Assembly: GCF_037265215.1 (NCBI RefSeq)
Contig: NZ_CP147737.1
Coordinates: 2,388,001-2,452,000, forward strand
Source of the DNA: Xenorhabdus griffiniae
GTDB lineage: Bacteria > Pseudomonadota > Gammaproteobacteria > Enterobacterales > Enterobacteriaceae
Length of the DNA stretch: 64,000 nt
Direction: 5' to 3'
The notes under the pieces are model-generated. The model saw only the letters and a program-made list of their open reading frames with translations, was not told where the DNA came from and did no database searches. A program made the translations under genes and the position numbers. Below are positions 8,594 through 17,779 of this stretch, in pieces (positions within the stretch are counted from its first letter, which is position 1; every line of letters starts with the position of its first letter).

Positions 8594-8765
8594 TTATTTG
8601 GTTAATTAGGTAGGATTAAAAAAACCATGCAAAAACGCCCGATGAAAAATAATTTCACAGGTTAATTTCATGGTCTTAGATTTTGGAGTGAGTGAAGGCT
8701 AGATTTTATTCTTAAGTTATAGAATTATTTAGTTAGAAGACCACATTCTGCTGCGCAGCCAGTCA

Positions 8766-8957
8766 GTGAACGGGGGTTATTCAGGAAATATGGGGAATTC
8801 TTCTGGCTTACAATTTGGTGCGAGTCGAAATAAGCCGTATAGCCGCAGAGGCTGGCGTCTCTCCATTGCGTATCAGTTTTATTATGGCATTACGGGATAT
8901 TCATATGGTGTGCGATTGCAACTCCCGGAACTATTCCCAAAAAACTCAGGGCACTGA
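8766..8957 (+). CDS. Small hypothetical frame, possible phage-tail remnant
   Basis: 63 codons beginning [20 protein letters not shown] and ending in [20 protein letters not shown]. Gly, Ser and aromatic residues dominate, as in the C-terminal tips of phage fibres or surface proteins, but I cannot assign it. No convincing ribosome-binding site precedes it. The preceding bases contain no in-frame extension that helps. Treat it as a possible fragment. Confidence 0.3.
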   Translation: MNGGYSGNMGNSSGLQFGASRNKPYSRRGWRLSIAYQFYYGITGYSYGVRLQLPELFPKNSGH

Positions 8958-8997
8958 GGGAAAGAGTGAAACGGTATATTTTGCCTGAAAAAAGAAA

Positions 8998-9018
8998 ACG
9001 GCCCAAAAGTCGGACCGT
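8998..9018 (-). terminator. Minus-strand intrinsic terminator after the lipoprotein gene
   Basis: On the minus strand ACGGTCC, a 7-base loop, GGGCCGT (imperfect) is followed by TTTTCTTTTTTC. It lies about 130 bp beyond the stop of the lipoprotein gene on the same strand and is its likely transcript end. Confidence 0.55.
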
Positions 9019-9149
9019 TCGTATGTCGAAGACTCGCTACTCTATTCGATCAAAACATTCTTAACTGAATGGTGTTATCATAAGAGGCCGTTATTTAAAA
9101 GGAATACAAAGACTGACCAGAGTCATAAATCTAGTTAGTATAATGGAAA

Positions 9150-9623
9150 TCAATTACCACAATACCCTTCCTTGGCAAGACGAACATCTGACTTAGATAT
9201 TACCTTTTTTCCTTCTTCCTCTGTTGATACACTTAAATCAGCGCCACCAACAAAAACGCCCATCTTTATGTACTGCCTTACGAAGTAATTTTTCCCAGAT
9301 TCAGTAAAAATGAGTAAATCATTAGGGGAAAATTCCGATTCAGTAGATATTTTGTGGTTTCGGTCACCTGCTACCTGTGTGTAGAAAAAAGTTTTACCTG
9401 CTGTTTCTCCAAGACACTTACCATCAACATGAATATCTTTTTTTAGAGCCTTGCCGACAAAACTGTCTCGGTAAATATATAAACCAGATTTGCCCTTCTC
9501 TGGAGCAGGGAAACTTTTAGCTTCTACTGTTTCTTGTTCAGTTGCAAGAGGTACGCTAGCACAACCACTGAGAAGTAAAGCGCTTAAAAAAGAAACGGAC
9601 AAAAGCAATTTTTTAGTATTCAT
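9150..9623 (-). CDS. Lipoprotein with DUF2846-like domain
   Basis: 157 residues. The N-terminus MNTKKLLLSVSFLSALLLSGCAS is a lipoprotein signal with lipobox LSGC, so the mature protein should be anchored through that Cys. The rest (GLYIYRDSFVGKALKKDIHVDGKCLGETAGKTFFY split by short loops) fits the DUF2846 pattern, small beta-rich lipoproteins of unknown role. I start at the second of two adjacent ATGs, with AAGG upstream; longer frames begin in noncoding sequence. It is the only intact-looking gene in the yciA-tonB insert, so it may be cargo of the element. Confidence 0.7.
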   Translation of the reverse strand: MNTKKLLLSVSFLSALLLSGCASVPLATEQETVEAKSFPAPEKGKSGLYIYRDSFVGKALKKDIHVDGKCLGETAGKTFFYTQVAGDRNHKISTESEFSPNDLLIFTESGKNYFVRQYIKMGVFVGGADLSVSTEEEGKKVISKSDVRLAKEGYCGN

Positions 9624-9689
9624 CATAAAATAGAACCTTTTTATATCATTTTCCATTACATTAAAAGATAACAAACAAACCGTAACCAA

Positions 9690-10207
9690 CCCACACCTAG
9701 CTTTTCATTACCTCCATTGTTAAATTTTATTCATTATACCAATCAATGAAGGAAAACGACCCCAAATAAATGCATAAATAGCATCGACAGCTTATCTTTG
9801 AAGCAGTGCATCTGTGCCATACAGGTAACAAGTTAATCACTGATCAAATAAATCATAGACGATTTAAAGCTCTAATAGAGCTTTATGTCACCATCTCAAC
9901 TCAATTGCATTCATTTTGTTGTTAGTTCCATGTTAATCAGCACATCAAAGCCTGATAAATATTCTATGGGGGCTCATTTAGCTATGTTTTTGATTGGTAG
10001 ATACGCAAATTTCTCTCTATTGAGTCTGACGTTAAACAGATAACTATCATCTTTATTACCAATGTCGTGAATTTCTCATAACGCCAAATGAATATTTGTG
10101 ACTATTTCTGATTACAACAAATAAAGGATTAAATTATCTTAAAAATCAAAATATTAATTAACAAAATGTGACTGCACGTGACTGGAAATGATTAATAGTG
10201 ATTAAAT
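9690..10207. other. AT-rich intergenic stretch, no gene seen
   Basis: About 520 bp between the lipoprotein gene and the right copy of the yciA-end repeat. It is AT-rich, with many stops in all frames and no convincing promoter, RNA or repeat that I can point to. It completes the insert bounded by the 25-bp direct repeat. Confidence 0.6.
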
Positions 10208-10232
10208 AAAGGCATTTCAAGTTGGAAAGTAG
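10208..10232 (+). repeat. Direct repeat, right copy: displaced yciA 3' end (att-like)
   Basis: 23 of 25 bases match 7514-7538. Read in the yciA frame it continues as HFKLESSNSES and a TAA at 10246-10248, i.e. a plausible native ending of YciA, now 2.7 kb from the gene. It lies just before the hairpin and tonB, where the yciA end should be in the ancestral arrangement. Confidence 0.7.
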
Positions 10233-10268
10233 TAATTCAGAGTCATAATTCATTTTGCTGATGAAGTT

Positions 10269-10289
10269 AGGGGATGTTTTACATCCCCT
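10269..10289. terminator. Hairpin downstream of tonB (ancestral yciA/tonB terminator)
   Basis: AGGGGATG, loop TTTTA, CATCCCCT: an 8-bp perfect stem just after the tonB stop. In E. coli the convergent yciA and tonB share one bidirectional terminator. The displaced yciA end directly beside this hairpin fits that arrangement. Confidence 0.65.
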
Positions 10290-10315
10290 GTTCAGGAAAG
10301 AGACGTTTTGGTCAG

Positions 10316-11017
10316 TTAGGATTGTGAAATTCCCGTAGTTTTAAACTCGATAGTTGTTATATGTCCGGTAGCAGGAATTTTTTCATAACGCCATTTTCTC
10401 ATCGCTTTTTTCACTTCACGTTCAAACACATTCTTCGGATTGGCAGAAATAATTTCAATATTCTTAACTCGGCCATTTTCATCAATATCAAATTTTACCT
10501 TTACCGTCCCCTCAGTGCCTAGCTGTCGTGCTCTGGATGGATAAACGGGATCTGGCCTATTCAATGCCTTTGGTCCGTTTTGTACCCCAACTTTTTCACT
10601 AATGGTATGGTGCTTCGATTTTTGATCATCCAAATTCTTTGCCGTCTGAGTTTCTTGATCAGAAATAGGATTCAGCGGTTGTTCCGAAGCTTTTTCTGTC
10701 TTTTTCTCTCTTGGCTTAACTTCTTTTTTGACAATTTTTTTCTTTTCAGGTTTAGGATTAGGCAAAGCGATTTCTGCAATAGGTTCAGGCTCCGGCTCAG
10801 GTTCTGGCTCAGGAAGTGATTCAGACACGGCAGGTTTGGAAACCGGTGCCTCTTCAGCAGCCAACTGGATCATGGCAACAGACATAGACGTAACTTCTGC
10901 CTGTTCCCCTGGTTTAATGGCATGGAAAAGTGCCGCAGCAATAGAGATGTGTAAACAAATGGAAAGTAGTATCGGCCAATGTATCCAACGCATAAGAGAA
11001 TTCTTGCTTAACAGCAT
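10316..11017 (-). CDS. tonB: Energy-transducing protein TonB
   Basis: 233 residues. It has a short cytoplasmic start, one membrane anchor (about residues 13-33, ending before KPGEQ), and a periplasmic spacer rich in Glu-Pro (PEPEPEPEPEP, residues 70-80) then Lys-Pro. The C-terminal TonB domain carries the YP motif (PDPVYPSRARQLG) and GTVKVKFDIDENGRV. It couples the proton-motive force of ExbBD to outer-membrane receptors for iron chelates and vitamin B12. A good Fur box lies 35-53 bp upstream of the start, so iron repression is expected. Confidence 0.96.
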   Translation of the reverse strand: MLLSKNSLMRWIHWPILLSICLHISIAAALFHAIKPGEQAEVTSMSVAMIQLAAEEAPVSKPAVSESLPEPEPEPEPEPIAEIALPNPKPEKKKIVKKEVKPREKKTEKASEQPLNPISDQETQTAKNLDDQKSKHHTISEKVGVQNGPKALNRPDPVYPSRARQLGTEGTVKVKFDIDENGRVKNIEIISANPKNVFEREVKKAMRKWRYEKIPATGHITTIEFKTTGISQS

Positions 11018-11051
11018 GATAGTCAGTTTTCAGATAGATATTAGTTTAAAT

Positions 11052-11070
11052 GCAAATGACTATCATATTC
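11052..11070 (-). promoter_or_regulatory. Fur box upstream of tonB
   Basis: On the minus strand the 19-mer GAATATGATAGTCATTTGC matches 14 of 19 positions of the Fur consensus GATAATGATAATCATTATC, including the central ATGATA.TCATT. Its position, 35-53 bp upstream of the tonB start codon, overlaps the likely promoter. Confidence 0.75.
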
Positions 11071-11257
11071 AATAAAGATTCAAAAACATCTATCTCTGAC
11101 TTGCATTTTTCAAGTGAAAATCTTATTGGATACACATGCTCACGCCAGTCATATCGCATAATTATTGGAGGCTAAAAATATTTTTCTTAACGGAAAAATA
11201 TCAAGCCGTTAAGAAAATGCTGCACATTGACTCTAAGCAATTTGCACTATATTAACA

Positions 11258-11437
11258 TTAAATCCACTCTATATGCTGGGTGAATAGAATCGATCTGCGA
11301 CGCTTATAAGCATCTGCCTTACGCAGTGCATATATTCGTAAATTACGACGTGACTGCCCTTCCAACCAGCGACGACGACGGCAAAGACTTTGGCGGAGCA
11401 TTCTCCAACGCCCGACTTCTCTTCTACTATGTTTCAT
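11258..11437 (-). CDS. yciY: Small basic protein YciY
   Basis: 59 residues starting MKHSRREVGRWRMLRQ and containing RRWLEGQSRRNLRIYALRK. The pattern SR.EVGRWRM.RQ, then RWLEGQSRRN.RI, is that of the uncharacterised enterobacterial YciY protein, encoded near cls in E. coli too. It is strongly basic, with no membrane segment. It lies divergent to clsA, with an ERIC-like repeat between them. Function unknown. E. coli yciI and kch, neighbours of this locus, are not found here. Confidence 0.8.
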   Translation of the reverse strand: MKHSRREVGRWRMLRQSLCRRRRWLEGQSRRNLRIYALRKADAYKRRRSILFTQHIEWI

Positions 11438-11530
11438 AAATATTCCGGGTAATCTCTCATTGAATGAATAATATTATTCTTAATTGTCACTATTAGCGAT
11501 GTCAACCCATTGCCTATCTATTCCATGGAA

Positions 11531-11629
11531 AATGGGAAGATTACCGCGTGTGATGTCTCCCCTCGAAGCGGGGGGAAATCAGGTTTCATAGAGTGTTGTA
11601 AATTGCAACTTGAAGTTTAATGTGTATAT
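11531..11629 (-). repeat. ERIC-like repeat, diverged copy between yciY and clsA
   Basis: Minus-strand copy of the 105-bp family. It begins GATATACACATTAAACTTCAAG on that strand, contains a modified hairpin (CCCCCCGCTTCGAGGGGAG) and a decayed distal arm (ATCACACGCGGTAATCTTC). The remainder of the 11438-11863 interval is AT-rich with no other feature seen. Confidence 0.75.
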
Positions 11630-11863
11630 CATCAACCATTCATGATTTATTTATATCAATTTGCATATATTGCATACAGTTTATAAAGTCAAGTCGTCGT
11701 TATAAGTGGCTAAATAGTCATGGCATTTATCATAATTAGCGCTTTTTGCTAAAATTGCACTCTATTCAATTAATGATATTAAGTTGATAGTTTGCCCGAA
11801 TTTCTAGAAACTTGTGGCAATGACTGCATTAAATATCTAAATAAATAGGATTGATTGCCACAT

Positions 11864-13324
11864 ATGACAACTTTCTACTCTGTACTGAGCTGGCTGGCGA
11901 TTTTTTTCTACTGGCTGATTATTGCTGGTATCACTATTCGAGTTTTGATAAAACGTCGTCCAGTGACTTCAGCAATGACGTGGTTACTCATTATTTACAT
12001 TTTTCCCTTAGTCGGAATCGTTGCTTACTTGTCATTCGGCGAATTACATCTTGGCAAACGCAGGGTTGAGCAAGCCAGACAAATGCGTTCATCTGTAACC
12101 AAGTGGCTGGCCGAATTAAGAAATTCCCCGCAAATTTTTGCCGATGAAAACAGTGAAGTCGCTACTCCGCTGTTTCAACTGTGTGAACGTCGACAAAAAC
12201 TCAAAGGTGTCAGAGGTAATAAAATGCAATTAATGACATCTTACGACAACTCGCTAAAAGCGATTGTTCATGATATTGAAAACGCCAAATACAATATCGA
12301 AATGGTGTTTTATATATGGCAATCTGGGGGACTGGTTGATCAGGTCACTGATGCTCTGATGCGTGCAGCCAAACGCGGTATTAAATGTCGAATTATGGTA
12401 GATTCGGCGGGAAGCTGGCAATTTTTCCGGAGCCCTTATCCTGATATTATGCGAAAGGCAGGTATTGAATTTGTTGAATCACTCAAAGTTAATATCTTTC
12501 GTCTATTTTTACGTCGTATGGACTTACGCCAGCATAGAAAAATTATCCTGATCGATAATCATATTTCATACACCGGCAGCATGAATATGGTTGATCCCCG
12601 TTTTTTTAAACAAGATGCAGGGGTCGGTCAATGGGTCGATATCATGGTGAGAATGGAAGGCCCTGTTACGACAACACTAGGGATCATTTACGCTTTTGAC
12701 TGGGAAATGGAAACAGGACAGCGGCATCTTCCTCCGCCACCTGACAGTGTCACCATGCCCTTCGAACAAGCCAGTGGTCATATAGCCCAAGTTATTGCTT
12801 CCGGGCCTGGGTTCCCTGATGAATTAATCCAACAATCCCTAATGACTGCTATTTTTGCTGCCCGCAAACAGCTTATTCTTACCACTCCCTATTTTGTTCC
12901 CAGCGATGATTTAATGCACGCAATTTGCACTGCGGCTATGCGCGGTGTTGATGTCAGTATCATTGTGCCAAGCCAAAATAATTCATTTCTTGTTCGTTGG
13001 GCCAGTCGCGCGTTTTTTTCTGAATTACTGGAAGCCGGTGTGAAAATTTATCAATTTGAAGATGGCTTATTACACACTAAAAGTGTCTTAGTCGATGGAC
13101 AACTCAGTATGGTCGGTTCTGTCAATTTGGATATGCGCAGCTTATGGCTGAATTTTGAAATTACAGTGGTCATTGATGATGAACACTTTGGCAATGATTT
13201 AACTCTGGTTCAACAAGACTATATTATGCGTTCAACCTTGCTTGCAAACAATAAATGGGAAAAACGCCCTGTGTGGCATCGTATCCTTGAACGTGTCTGT
13301 TACTTTTTCAGCCCGCTTTTATAA
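11864..13324 (+). CDS. clsA: Cardiolipin synthase A
   Basis: 486 residues, the length of E. coli ClsA. Two N-terminal membrane helices (about residues 7-28 and 39-58) anchor it in the inner membrane. Two phospholipase-D HKD motifs follow: HRKIILIDN and [10 protein letters not shown], each with the downstream GS..M/N residues. It condenses phosphatidylglycerols to cardiolipin. I start at ATG 11864 ([14 protein letters not shown]), which matches E. coli, rather than the in-frame TTG at 11855; AGGA sits 13 bases upstream, somewhat far. Confidence 0.95.
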   Translation: MTTFYSVLSWLAIFFYWLIIAGITIRVLIKRRPVTSAMTWLLIIYIFPLVGIVAYLSFGELHLGKRRVEQARQMRSSVTKWLAELRNSPQIFADENSEVATPLFQLCERRQKLKGVRGNKMQLMTSYDNSLKAIVHDIENAKYNIEMVFYIWQSGGLVDQVTDALMRAAKRGIKCRIMVDSAGSWQFFRSPYPDIMRKAGIEFVESLKVNIFRLFLRRMDLRQHRKIILIDNHISYTGSMNMVDPRFFKQDAGVGQWVDIMVRMEGPVTTTLGIIYAFDWEMETGQRHLPPPPDSVTMPFEQASGHIAQVIASGPGFPDELIQQSLMTAIFAARKQLILTTPYFVPSDDLMHAICTAAMRGVDVSIIVPSQNNSFLVRWASRAFFSELLEAGVKIYQFEDGLLHTKSVLVDGQLSMVGSVNLDMRSLWLNFEITVVIDDEHFGNDLTLVQQDYIMRSTLLANNKWEKRPVWHRILERVCYFFSPLL

Positions 13325-13400
13325 TTCCACGAATAACAGTATTCATTCAATACAGAACATGTTTTAATTTCATCATGTGATTAATCTCGGACCTTGCACC

Positions 13401-13754
13401 ATGGAAAACCAACCGAAATATTCTATGCAATTAGACTTAAATAACCGAATGACTGAAGATGAAGCGCTTGAAAAAGCTTACGACATCTTTTTGGAACAAG
13501 CACTTGCTCATCTCGATCCGGCTGACAGCCTGTTGTTTAATTTGCAATTTGAAGAACGAGGGGGTGTTGAATTAGTGGAACCTTCAAGGATCTGGCTTGA
13601 ACATGTTGATTTTGATTTGGATCCAGACTTTTTTTCAGAAGTCATTATTGGCCTGGCTGAATCAGACGAGGCTGAAATTGATGACATCTTTGCCCGTGTC
13701 TTGCTCTGCCGGGAAAAATCTCACTCCATCTGCCATATCCTATGGAAAAAATAA
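13401..13754 (+). CDS. yciU: YciU family acidic protein (UPF0263/DUF440)
   Basis: 117 residues from ATG 13401, or 109 from ATG 13425 ([20 protein letters not shown]), which aligns with the E. coli start. The family signature [15 protein letters not shown] and [15 protein letters not shown] are intact. It is an acidic DNA-mimic-like cytoplasmic protein of unclear role, found just downstream of cls as in E. coli. I keep the longer start because a GGA lies at a workable distance before it, but the choice is uncertain. Confidence 0.88.
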   Translation: MENQPKYSMQLDLNNRMTEDEALEKAYDIFLEQALAHLDPADSLLFNLQFEERGGVELVEPSRIWLEHVDFDLDPDFFSEVIIGLAESDEAEIDDIFARVLLCREKSHSICHILWKK

Positions 13755-13781
13755 TCAGACACGCCTCCCCCGATCGGCCAA

Positions 13782-13804
13782 AATGCCCTCACTGTGAGGG
13801 CATT
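13782..13804. terminator. Bidirectional terminator between yciU and oppF
   Basis: AATGCCCTC, loop ACTGT, GAGGGCATT. It lies between the convergent yciU and oppF stops, and either strand ends in an AT-rich tract. Confidence 0.7.
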
Positions 13805-13848
13805 GAATTTAATTTCGTGACAGTGTCACAATAACCTAATCTAACAGA

Positions 13849-14850
13849 TTAGAGTGGATCAACCTTAAGGCAAGACACCGCATGTTTAAAGCTTCCCTCA
13901 AGCAATGGACGGGTCTTGGCACATTCAGCATCAGCCATTGGACAGCGAGTGCGGAATACACATCCAGATGGGGGATCAATCGGTGAAGGCAGTTCTCCCT
14001 CCAGCAATTCAATATGCTTGTTGCGCTCTTTGTCTGGATCAGGGATTGGCACCGCCGACATAAGCGCTCTGGTATATGGATGCAATGGATTATGATAAAC
14101 TTCATCGTAAGTACCTAATTCCACAGCATTTCCCAAATACATCACCAAAACACGATCTGATATGTGTTTTACTATTGATAGGTCATGAGCAATAAATATC
14201 AGGGAAAGTCCCATTTCCCGCTGTAATTCCTGCAACAAGTTAACGACTTGTGCCTGAATGGAAACATCCAGCGCTGAAACAGGTTCATCGCAAATAACTA
14301 ATTTAGGCTCCAGAATTAAGGCGCGAGCAATGCCAATACGCTGGCATTGTCCCCCAGAGAATTCATGTGGATAACGGTTTATCAGGTTAGGTAACAATCC
14401 TACCCGCATCATCATCTTTTGAACTTTTTCTTTTATTTCCCCACCTTTCATTTTGGGGTAATACGTTTTTAATGGCTCTGCAATAATATCACCAATGGTC
14501 ATACGTGGGTTCAGCGATGCCAAAGGATCTTGAAAAATCATCTGAATATCATTGCGAATATCCCGCCATTGTTTGTCACTCATATCCAGCAGATTTTGAC
14601 CAAGCCAGGTGACTGTGCCGCCAGATGCTTTCACTAACCCAATGACGGCTCTGGCAAGTGTCGATTTCCCGCAGCCAGATTCTCCTACCACACCCAGTGT
14701 CTCACCTTCATATAATCTTAAGGTAACGCCATCTACCGCCTTTAGGGTTTTTACCGGCTGCCAAAACCACTGTTTTCCATCTTTAATATCAAAATAAACT
14801 TTAAGGTCATCAACTTCCAATAAGACACGTTTTTCAGCTATTGTGCTCAT
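13849..14850 (-). CDS. oppF: Oligopeptide ABC transporter ATP-binding protein OppF
   Basis: 333 residues. Walker A is GESGCGKS (residues 56-63), the ABC signature is [15 protein letters not shown], and Walker B is [12 protein letters not shown]. The C-terminal oligopeptide-transporter region ([12 protein letters not shown], then the Cys-rich [11 protein letters not shown]) is present; Cys residues there bind an iron-sulfur cluster in related proteins. It powers peptide import together with OppD. Its start overlaps the oppD stop by 4 bases, so translation is coupled. It is the last gene of the opp operon. Confidence 0.96.
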   Translation of the reverse strand: MSTIAEKRVLLEVDDLKVYFDIKDGKQWFWQPVKTLKAVDGVTLRLYEGETLGVVGESGCGKSTLARAVIGLVKASGGTVTWLGQNLLDMSDKQWRDIRNDIQMIFQDPLASLNPRMTIGDIIAEPLKTYYPKMKGGEIKEKVQKMMMRVGLLPNLINRYPHEFSGGQCQRIGIARALILEPKLVICDEPVSALDVSIQAQVVNLLQELQREMGLSLIFIAHDLSIVKHISDRVLVMYLGNAVELGTYDEVYHNPLHPYTRALMSAVPIPDPDKERNKHIELLEGELPSPIDPPSGCVFRTRCPMADAECAKTRPLLEGSFKHAVSCLKVDPL

Positions 14851-15845
14851 ACCAATTCCTCCTGGCGTTTAAAGCAGGCACGCAAGCGCCCATGGCCAAA
14901 TTTTTCCAGCTGTGGTTCCTCACGAACACAATGCTCTGTGGCAAACTGACAACGCGGCTGGAATGGGCATCCCTTTGGCAAACGCAATAAATTGGGGGGA
15001 TTGCCTTGAATCGTTTCCAATGATTCCTCATCACCATCCAGGCGAGGAACAGCATTCAATAACCCTATAGAGTATGGATGGGTAGGCCGATAAAATACGT
15101 CACGCGCCGTGCCATATTCCATCGTTCTGCCGGCATACATAACTAATACTTTGTCACAAATGCCAGCAACCACCCCCAAGTCATGGGTAATCATGATGAT
15201 GGCAGTGTTAAACTCTTTTTTCAGATCGTTAAGCAACGTCATAATCTGGGCCTGAACGGTTACGTCCAATGCCGTTGTCGGTTCATCGGCAATCAATAAC
15301 TTAGGCTGGCATAATAACGCCATAGCAATCATGACGCGTTGACGCATACCACCAGAGAATTCATGCGGATACATTTTCATGCGCTTACGTGCCTCTGGCA
15401 TCTTAACGGCATCCAGCATACGGATAGATTCTTCAAAAGCCGCACTTTTACTCATACGTTTGTGCAGCATCAATACTTCAATTAATTGATCACCCACCCG
15501 CATATAAGGGTTAAGGGAAGTCATGGGATCTTGAAATATCATCGAGATCTCTTCTGCCCGCATTCGGTTCAGCTCTTTTTCTTTCAGGTTGAGAATTTCT
15601 CGCCCATTAAAGTGGGCAGAGCCACTGACCGAACCATTGCTGGCTAATAACCCCATTAATGCAAATGCCGTCTGCGATTTGCCAGAACCAGATTCACCCA
15701 CGATCCCCAGTGTTTCTCCGGCCTGTAAGTCAAAATTCAATTTATTTACAGCAGTCACGTTGCCATCTGGCGTACTGAATACGACATCTAGATCTCTTAC
15801 CGATAAGAGGGATTCAACATTTTTCGAAGTTTCAACGCTATTCAT
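14847..15845 (-). CDS. oppD: Oligopeptide ABC transporter ATP-binding protein OppD
   Basis: 332 residues with Walker A GESGSGKS (50-57), signature [15 protein letters not shown], Walker [13 protein letters not shown], and the C-terminal [16 protein letters not shown] and [10 protein letters not shown] oligopeptide-binding extension. It is the partner ATPase of OppF. It overlaps oppF by 4 bases and follows oppC with a 9-base gap, with AGGAGAGCC before the start. Confidence 0.96.
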   Translation of the reverse strand: MNSVETSKNVESLLSVRDLDVVFSTPDGNVTAVNKLNFDLQAGETLGIVGESGSGKSQTAFALMGLLASNGSVSGSAHFNGREILNLKEKELNRMRAEEISMIFQDPMTSLNPYMRVGDQLIEVLMLHKRMSKSAAFEESIRMLDAVKMPEARKRMKMYPHEFSGGMRQRVMIAMALLCQPKLLIADEPTTALDVTVQAQIMTLLNDLKKEFNTAIIMITHDLGVVAGICDKVLVMYAGRTMEYGTARDVFYRPTHPYSIGLLNAVPRLDGDEESLETIQGNPPNLLRLPKGCPFQPRCQFATEHCVREEPQLEKFGHGRLRACFKRQEELV

Positions 15846-15854
15846 AGGCTCTCC

Positions 15855-16763
15855 TTAACGGTCTTTCGGGTCGAGGGCATCTCGCAGGCCGTCACCAATA
15901 AAGTTAAAACAAAACAGGGTCATGACCAGAAAGCCCGCCGGAAATAACAATAACCACGGAGCCACTTCCATTGAATTAGCACCATCACTTAGCAAAGCAC
16001 CCCAACTACTGAGTGGTTCCTGAGTTCCCAAGCCAAGGAAGCTTAAGAAGGATTCAAACAGGATCATACTAGGTACAAGTAATGAGGCATAAACCACCAC
16101 AACACCTAATACGTTTGGCACGATATGGCGCAAAACGATATGGCGGGTAGAAACACCACAAACCAACGCTGCTTCGATGAATTCCTTGCGTTTTAAACTC
16201 AGTGTCTGACCACGGACAATACGTGCCATGTCCAGCCATGACACCATGCCTATTGCAACGAAAATCAACAAAATGTTTTGACCAAAGAAAGTCACCAGAA
16301 GGATAACGAAGAACATGAATGGAAAAGAGTTGAGGATTTCCAGCAAGCGCATCATGACCATGTCGATTTTACCGCCAAGATAGCCTGACATCGCACCATA
16401 TAAAGTACCAAATAACACGGCAATCAAAGCGGCGGCAATCCCAACCATCAATGAAATCCGCCCACCAATGGCAACGCGCACTAACAGATCACGCCCTGAA
16501 GAATCGGTGCCAAAATAGTGTTTGGATTCAAAATCCGGCGGCATCGTCATCATGTTCCAATCAGTGTCATCGTAAGCAAATTGGGACAACATTGGAGCTA
16601 AGATCACAAATAATATAATCAAGAATAGAATACATAAGCTTGTAATCGCCGCCTTATTATGCACAAAACGGCGACGTGCATCCTGCCACAAACTGCGGCC
16701 CTCAATTTCCAGTTGCTCAGAAAAATTTTCCAGAGCTTCGCTATTTTTTTTATTCAGTAACAT
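15855..16763 (-). CDS. oppC: Oligopeptide ABC transporter permease OppC
   Basis: 302 residues. The N-terminal OppC-N segment (RSLWQDARRRFVHNKAAITSL) precedes the first helix, followed by the binding-protein-dependent permease domain with EAALVCGVSTRHIVLRHIVPN, the EAA loop that contacts OppD/OppF. It forms the inner-membrane channel with OppB. It lies 14 bp downstream of oppB. Confidence 0.95.
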   Translation of the reverse strand: MLLNKKNSEALENFSEQLEIEGRSLWQDARRRFVHNKAAITSLCILFLIILFVILAPMLSQFAYDDTDWNMMTMPPDFESKHYFGTDSSGRDLLVRVAIGGRISLMVGIAAALIAVLFGTLYGAMSGYLGGKIDMVMMRLLEILNSFPFMFFVILLVTFFGQNILLIFVAIGMVSWLDMARIVRGQTLSLKRKEFIEAALVCGVSTRHIVLRHIVPNVLGVVVVYASLLVPSMILFESFLSFLGLGTQEPLSSWGALLSDGANSMEVAPWLLLFPAGFLVMTLFCFNFIGDGLRDALDPKDR

Positions 16764-16777
16764 TGCGCGCTCCAGTT

Positions 16778-17698
16778 TTAATAACGAATTTTCGGATCAA
16801 TGACGGCGTATAGCACATCAACAATGGCATTAAACATAATGGTCAGGCTCCCCACCAGGATCGTCAAACTCAGTACCAGTGAGTAATCACGGTTTAATGC
16901 ACCATTAACAAATAATTGTCCCAGGCCAGGTAAACCGAAAATAGTCTCAATAACCATTGAACCCGTAATGATGCCTACGAATGCAGGCCCCATGTAAGAG
17001 ATAACGGGTAATAAGGCAGGTTTTAACGCATGACGGAAAATAATCTTCCGCAATGGCAAACCCTTGGCCCGTGCAGTACGAATAAAGTTGGAATGCAAAA
17101 CTTCTATCATGGAACCACGGGTAATACGGGATATGCTGGCAATATAAGAGAGAGAAAGTGCGACCATTGGCAAAAGCATATATTTAGGTGCCCCGCCATT
17201 CCAGCCTCCTCCCGGCAACCATTTTAATGTAATGGCGAATATCAAAACTAATAAGGGAGCGACCACGAAACTGGGGATTACGACACCTGTCATAGCAAAC
17301 CCCATTACTGTGTAATCCCATTTCGTATTCTGGTTCAATGCCGCAATAACTCCAGCACTGACACCGAATACTACCGCCATAACAAAGGCGGCAAATCCCA
17401 ATTTAGCAGAAACCGGCAAAGCTTCTGCAACCAGATCATTGACACTGTAGTCTTTATATTTGAATGAAGGACCAAAATCCCCCTTAGAGAGTTGGATCAG
17501 GTAATTGAAATATTGCTTATAAATAGGATCATTTAAATGGTATTTCGCTTCAATATTTGCCATAACCTCTGGCGGTAGCTTTCTTTCTCCTGTAAATGGG
17601 CTACCCGGCGCAAGCCGCATCATAAAAAACGAAATAGTAATAAGTATAAAAAGTGTCGGGATCGCCTCTAAGCAGCGACGTAAAATAAATTTTAGCAT
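16778..17698 (-). CDS. oppB: Oligopeptide ABC transporter permease OppB
   Basis: 306 residues, six predicted membrane helices. It starts MLKFILRRCLEAIPTLFILI as in E. coli OppB, with PGSPFTGER in the periplasmic loop and the EAA loop RTARAKGLPLRKIIFRHALKPALLP. It pairs with OppC to form the translocation path. It lies downstream of oppA across an 81-bp gap holding a hairpin. Confidence 0.95.
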   Translation of the reverse strand: MLKFILRRCLEAIPTLFILITISFFMMRLAPGSPFTGERKLPPEVMANIEAKYHLNDPIYKQYFNYLIQLSKGDFGPSFKYKDYSVNDLVAEALPVSAKLGFAAFVMAVVFGVSAGVIAALNQNTKWDYTVMGFAMTGVVIPSFVVAPLLVLIFAITLKWLPGGGWNGGAPKYMLLPMVALSLSYIASISRITRGSMIEVLHSNFIRTARAKGLPLRKIIFRHALKPALLPVISYMGPAFVGIITGSMVIETIFGLPGLGQLFVNGALNRDYSLVLSLTILVGSLTIMFNAIVDVLYAVIDPKIRY

Positions 17699-17750
17699 TG
17701 CCCGTTCCTACTATTTAGCCAAACTGTGGCTTTTAATTATTTAACAAGCC

Positions 17751-17770
17751 GGTGATCTCGTTGGATCACC
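17751..17770 (-). terminator. Hairpin between oppA and oppB
   Basis: GGTGATC, 6-base loop, GATCACC, located 9 bp after the oppA stop. In E. coli the oppA-oppB gap also holds a structure that gives excess oppA transcript over the rest of the operon. Here it is not followed by a T run, so it may act as an mRNA stabiliser or partial terminator. Confidence 0.5.
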
Positions 17771-17779
17771 AGCTAATTC

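Noticed and set aside
10728..11075. 115-codon frame on the plus strand with Gly-Ser repeats
   Set aside because: Antisense of the Glu-Pro repeat of tonB; the repeat creates the apparent Gly-Ser protein.
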